A DNA stretch of 64,000 nucleotides from Gnetum montanum (taxonomy: Eukaryota; Streptophyta; Gnetopsida; Gnetales; Gnetaceae), in NCBI GenBank assembly GCA_015680685.1, contig MNCI01013895.1, positions 2,075,075 to 2,139,074 of the forward strand. Reading direction: 5' to 3'. The position numbers and the translations under genes were made by a program. Under the pieces are notes generated by a model. It was not told where the DNA came from and did not search any database. It saw only the letters and a list, made by a program, of their open reading frames with translations. This document shows, one piece after another, positions 60,279 to 64,000 of this stretch. The stretch's first letter is position 1; every line of letters begins with the position of its first letter.

Positions 60279-62034
60279 CTGAATGATTTCTTCTTCCTCC
60301 TCTTTTTCCTTTTCCAGGAATTTTCATGACGGATTCCAAGGTACTTTGGATTCACTTTGATGTTCTGGGAGAGTGAGTAAGAGAGAGAGAGAGATTTTTC
60401 ATCATTTTGCCCACTGATTTGGGCCCAAATCTGTCGAAATTTCTCTAGGGTATTCGTCTGCACGATATCCTAGCTTTGTTTTTAAGTTGATCAGTGTTTT
60501 TCTAGGTTGGATTAGATTAGGTCTCTGTTTAGGAAATGTTGTTGGGTCAGTTCTGGAAATTGTCTGTTATTTTTGATGATATTGTGGTAGAATTCATTCT
60601 AATCAGGTGCTGATGCCAATCATTGTGGATTTCCGTTCTGTATTGACATTGCTATGTTAAATGTTAATGCTTCAGTTTCTGTGCTGTTCATCATTCTATG
60701 GATAATTTGTTTTCGTTTCAGCCGTGATGCCAATGGATTTTCTCGTGTTATGAAGTTGTATATTTTGGTTGGTGTTTTCTTTTCAGCAGTGGATAAGATG
60801 TTATTTTAAGTTGCGTATTGACGTTGCAGTATTGAACGATTTGGTGCAAAGTTTTTGTCAAATGCTGCATTATATGCATAAATTTTCAGCTCTAGCGTTA
60901 ACTACGATAATTCCTTTTAGTTTCTGGTACAGTACAATTTGTCTGTGCCTTGCCTTTCAGCATTTAGCTGTTAAAAAACTGGGTTTACAGTGAGGATAAC
61001 TATTTTTATTGATTTACTGTATCTGGCCCTTTCACCTCCACCTCTCCGTTGCTACAGAAGTTCGTTTTCTGGTACAGTATGATTGTCTGTTCGATTCCTT
61101 CTATATAATGTTTCCCTGTTAAAAACAAGGCTTACCATGAGAGATTTTTTCCCCTTTTGTTGGATTTTAAGGTGCCTGGTTTTTCTAGCATTGCCCTGCT
61201 AAAAACTAGGTTTTTTTTTTTCGTTTTTTGTTTGATTTAAGGTATCTGTTTTTCTATGTGTATCGAATTTTGTGTAACCTTTTTCAATTAAAAATAGGAT
61301 TAGGAGCTATTCCCCATGTCATCTTCATTGCTGTCATTATGCATAAAGAGTTACAGGGTCATTACCTAGAGAGCCTAACCTTTTTATAAGAAGCTGTGAA
61401 CAGGTTCAAATCTAGGTCTTAGGTCTTACTGCCCGGACCTTATCATAACTGCAAATGATAGCCTTACTACCTAAGAAATAAGCAGCTTACCATTACTTCA
61501 AATAATAGCCTTGTACATTTATTTCTGAGTCTCTACCTAATAAACACCTTGCAGTTCCTCCAGTAATGCTTGGATATCAAATTTTATGCAAATTTATTCC
61601 TCATTGTCTGTTAGAAAAAAATCAGACTTAAGACTTTATAGCGTTCAGAATCTCAACATGGTTGGATTTTAATGATGAAACATGTTTCTCATCGTCTTGA
61701 ATCTTGTTGCACTGCTTGATTGAGAAAGAGAGAGAGGTAGATTTGTTTTCTGAATGACATTTTCCTATTCAACTGCCAACCATTCAAAACCTTACCAGGT
61801 GTTACTCTGCAACTTCTATGTGGTGTAGAAGCTAGAAGTTGTCTTTGGCATTAATCACAATTAGCGTTATGAAGTTCAAAGCTCTGTATGTCTGTTCTTC
61901 TGTGATGATCAAGATCTAACAGCGTTGTAAATTCTGAACATTTGGTTTTTGGTTTTTTACACTATGAAGACACGCGGGTAAATTCTGAACATTTGGTTTT
62001 TTACACTATGAAGACTCGTGGGTTTCAATTCTTC
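60279..62034. other. 3' region of the 59817 gene and intergenic DNA
   Basis: T-rich, with repeats of the theme tttctggtacagta...tgtctg and ctg(c)taaaaactaggttt at about 60920-61260, which look like short diverged duplications. A GA run is at 60379-60393. An imperfect ~50-bp duplication, gtaaattctgaacatttgg, is at 61927 and 61978. No second gene is supported. Confidence 0.5.
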
Positions 62035-62111
62035 TTGAGATTCTGGGATGAACAGGAATGAAAAATTTTGGAAATCAGAGCTATGAGGGTGAAGGTATGG
62101 CCTTTGAAAGC

Positions 62112-62288
62112 TAATGCGCAGGAGTTTTGAAGCTTGTAAAAAATGGGTCAAATGGAATATCTGAAAGATGTAATGCGCAGGAGTTTTGAAGCTTGTAAAA
62201 AATGGGTCAAATGGAATATCTGAAAGATGTAATGCGCAGGAGTTTTGAAGCTTGTAAAAAATGGGTCAAATGGAATATCAGAAAGATG
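62112..62288 (+). repeat. 59-bp tandem repeat, three copies
   Basis: Units 62112-62170, 62171-62229 and 62230-62288 are identical apart from one base (tctg/tcag) in the last. M3 has one divergent copy at this place. Confidence 0.95.
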
Positions 62289-62428
62289 TAAAGCTTATCT
62301 AGAGGATTATGGTCATTAATGATGCATAGTGTTTGAAAAATGGGCGATCAAAGTTCATGAAGAAGGAATCTCAGGGAGCCAAAGTTTATTCTATAGATAA
62401 GAGATGTGTAATGAATTTCTAATGTACT

Positions 62429-62542
62429 GACAGATTATTAGATGATATGGAAAGTTTATTGGATGTTTCAAGATGATGTGGAATTGACAGATTATTAGAT
62501 GATATGGAAAGTTTATTGGATGTTTCAAGATGATGTGGAATT
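62429..62542 (+). repeat. 57-bp tandem duplication
   Basis: Units 62429-62485 and 62486-62542 are identical. M3 has a single copy near 35889. Confidence 0.95.
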
Positions 62543-62566
62543 GCTTTTCAAGTATGAAATACAAGA

Positions 62567-62623
62567 GTTATACAAGTGGGTCCTCCCCAAAGGAGGCTTC
62601 AACCATTAATGCCCTTGTATAAC
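62567..62623 (-). other. Conserved spacer hairpin, M4 copy
   Basis: Perfect 10-bp arms GTTATACAAG (62567-62576) and CTTGTATAAC (62614-62623). The sense loop has CCTCCTTTGGGGAGGACCCA, which can form an inner CCTCC/GGAGG pair. Confidence 0.72.
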
Positions 62624-64000
62624 CATACTTAAAAGTGTTCTTAGGTACTCAAGGAGTTGAATGTAAGACATACCTCTTTAGCAAAACACACATGTTAGTG
62701 TTACCGGGTTGGGAAAATAACGCTATATTATACAAAATCACAAGTTATGATTACATATACAATGAGGTGAGATGGATTGTAAAAGAGATTGTTGAACTTG
62801 GGACATGAGATACCTTACCGTAGGCACAATGAATCCTTGTGTGTTATTGATCATTAAAGTAATCATTAGTTCTTCTTTTTGAGATTCAAACCAAGTTTAG
62901 ATCTTATTGTATTACCACTATTGTAAGGAGTGTTACCTTGACGTATTGTCCAAGGGAGGAGTTTATTTATGACACTTTTTTATTTTTTAGATTTTTGAGA
63001 AGTCGCTTATCTTTAGGCATGAGTAACATATCTTTCCAGTAGGATCCTTAGAAATTTGTTCTGTGTTGTGTCAACTTTACTAAAGGACTACCTTCAGGCA
63101 TGGTAATGTCTTTCTAGTGACATGGTAAGGCAACATTTATTTTACTTTTACTCTCATTTTTCATTAGATCTACAATGATATAATACTTTCTTAGCAACAA
63201 GATAGAACTCACACTAGCAATCTAAGAAAATCCACAAATCTCCCTTGATGTTACATCCTTTACATTCCTACTTGGTTCTTCACTTTTCTGTCCAGTCATA
63301 ATGATCAAAGATTTATTCTTAATTTTCTGATAGAAAGAATATCATTATGGCCATGGTAAGAACCTCTTATTATTGGAATGGATGGATGGATGTTGTGGTC
63401 TCACTGAATAAGCAATCTTTATAATTTGATAACATAGTGAAATCTTTATAACATTGGGGTGCATCTTGCCTTTATTTGTGAGATGTCTTAGTAGTGGTGA
63501 AAATTATGTACAAAGGATTTGAAAACAAAGTATGAAAGAAATGGAAAAGATTGTAAAAATTGGGAAAGTGTAAAAAATGAAAAATGTTTGAAGAATTGAA
63601 AAACATGAAAGTATTGAAAAATGTAAAAGAATATAAAAAATTGAAGAATGAAAAAGTATAAAAGTACAAGAAATATCAAAGAATGTGAAAAATGAAAAAA
63701 AATTGTAAAACAAAAAAATGAAAAAATCATTTATTAATTCTGAAATCAAAGTAAAGTATCTCTTCCATGATTGAATTCATGGGTGAATGTTCAGAAAATG
63801 CTCTCTAAATCTCCTAGGTCATACACTGTAGGTGGTTCACTGATCATCTTTAGTAATGTAACTTTTTGATTATCATCCCATATAATTTTAATGGTAGAGG
63901 AGTTATGATCATTTAAGTTCCTATTTTCTTTTTCCTTTGGTGTATGACTATGAGTTAATTGTTTCGTTTTTTTTTGCCCTTAGTTGAAGTCATCTTTTTA

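Larger units (their letters stand above)
62035..64000 (-). mobile_element. Element M4: M3-like Athila-family fragment, runs off the window
   Basis: It aligns with the M3 spacer and gag end (35449-37420) in the same orientation: ttttggaaat...ggtgaag, gttcatgaagaaggaat, agattattagatgatatgg, the hairpin, atggccatggtaagaac, the A-rich tract (63480-63730) and ttcatggg. ORF3 and 3' LTR are missing on the left; the left boundary is approximate. By analogy it is pol-less, but gag lies mostly beyond the window. Confidence 0.75.

Noticed and set aside
59817-60282. Alternative 72-aa frame at 60064-60282
   Set aside because: Overlaps the 153-aa frame, lacks an N-terminal context, and is less gene-like.
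63472-63749. Phe/Ile/Ser-rich ORFs on the minus strand (also 36974-37171 and 48389-48703)
   Set aside because: Translations of the T-rich tract found after gag or pol in every copy; low complexity.

Overview
The window is nuclear DNA from a large, repeat-rich plant genome, most likely a gymnosperm and plausibly a conifer. Three plant-type genes lie near the edges. They flank a roughly 46-kb block of nested, decayed retrotransposons that includes a Penelope-like fragment, an element type that has been described in conifers. No bacterial operon, CRISPR array, rRNA or tRNA gene was seen.

Genes. (1) An SR-protein kinase (SRPK) gene on + (3590-6596): four exons, 479 codons, no internal stop, and one intron with a GC-AG boundary. 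(2) An intronless PRA1-family membrane-protein gene on - (9216-9884, 222 aa) in a CpG-rich island. (3) A 153-codon gene on + (59817-60278) that looks plastid-targeted with one membrane segment; I do not recognise it.

Repeat nest (11286-57582). Target-site duplications (TSDs) and split LTRs allow the insertion order to be read. An old zinc-knuckle coding remnant was split by a small Copia-type element. The 3' LTR of that Copia was split by a ~12.5-kb Athila-like Ty3/gypsy element here called P (+ strand, TSD CAAGC/CAAGG). P's 5' LTR then received two minus-strand relatives: M1 (11512-20358, TSD GATGT) and M3 (20645-41592). M3's 3' LTR received M2 (20883-33525, TSD ATTGG), and its 5' LTR received a Penelope-like fragment (40172-41337). 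Three solo LTRs with perfect TSDs were added: S1 in P's pol (ATTGG), S2 in P's spacer (ATAAT) and S3 in the Copia interior (TACAT). A fifth relative, M4, begins near 62035 and runs off the window. More LTR fragments lie at 1-1215.

The family and how its parts seem to fit. The full plan is LTR - Athila-type primer site - gag - pol - T-rich tract - spacer with a conserved hairpin - internal promoter - leader intron - ORF3 (about 930 codons, plant-retroelement domain plus coiled coil) - short polypurine tract - LTR. M1 and M3 lack pol but keep gag, spacer and ORF3. Two features look new. First, each LTR has an array of palindromic boxes exactly 18 bp upstream of its TATA box, and the internal region ahead of ORF3 carries the same element-specific box; this is clear in M1, M2 and P and weak in M3. 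Second, the spacer hairpin is kept in all five copies with compensating stem changes. Together they suggest that ORF3 is a separately transcribed, spliced gene under the same lineage-specific control as the LTR. All copies seen here are disabled by stops and frameshifts. Two single N bases mark assembly joins.
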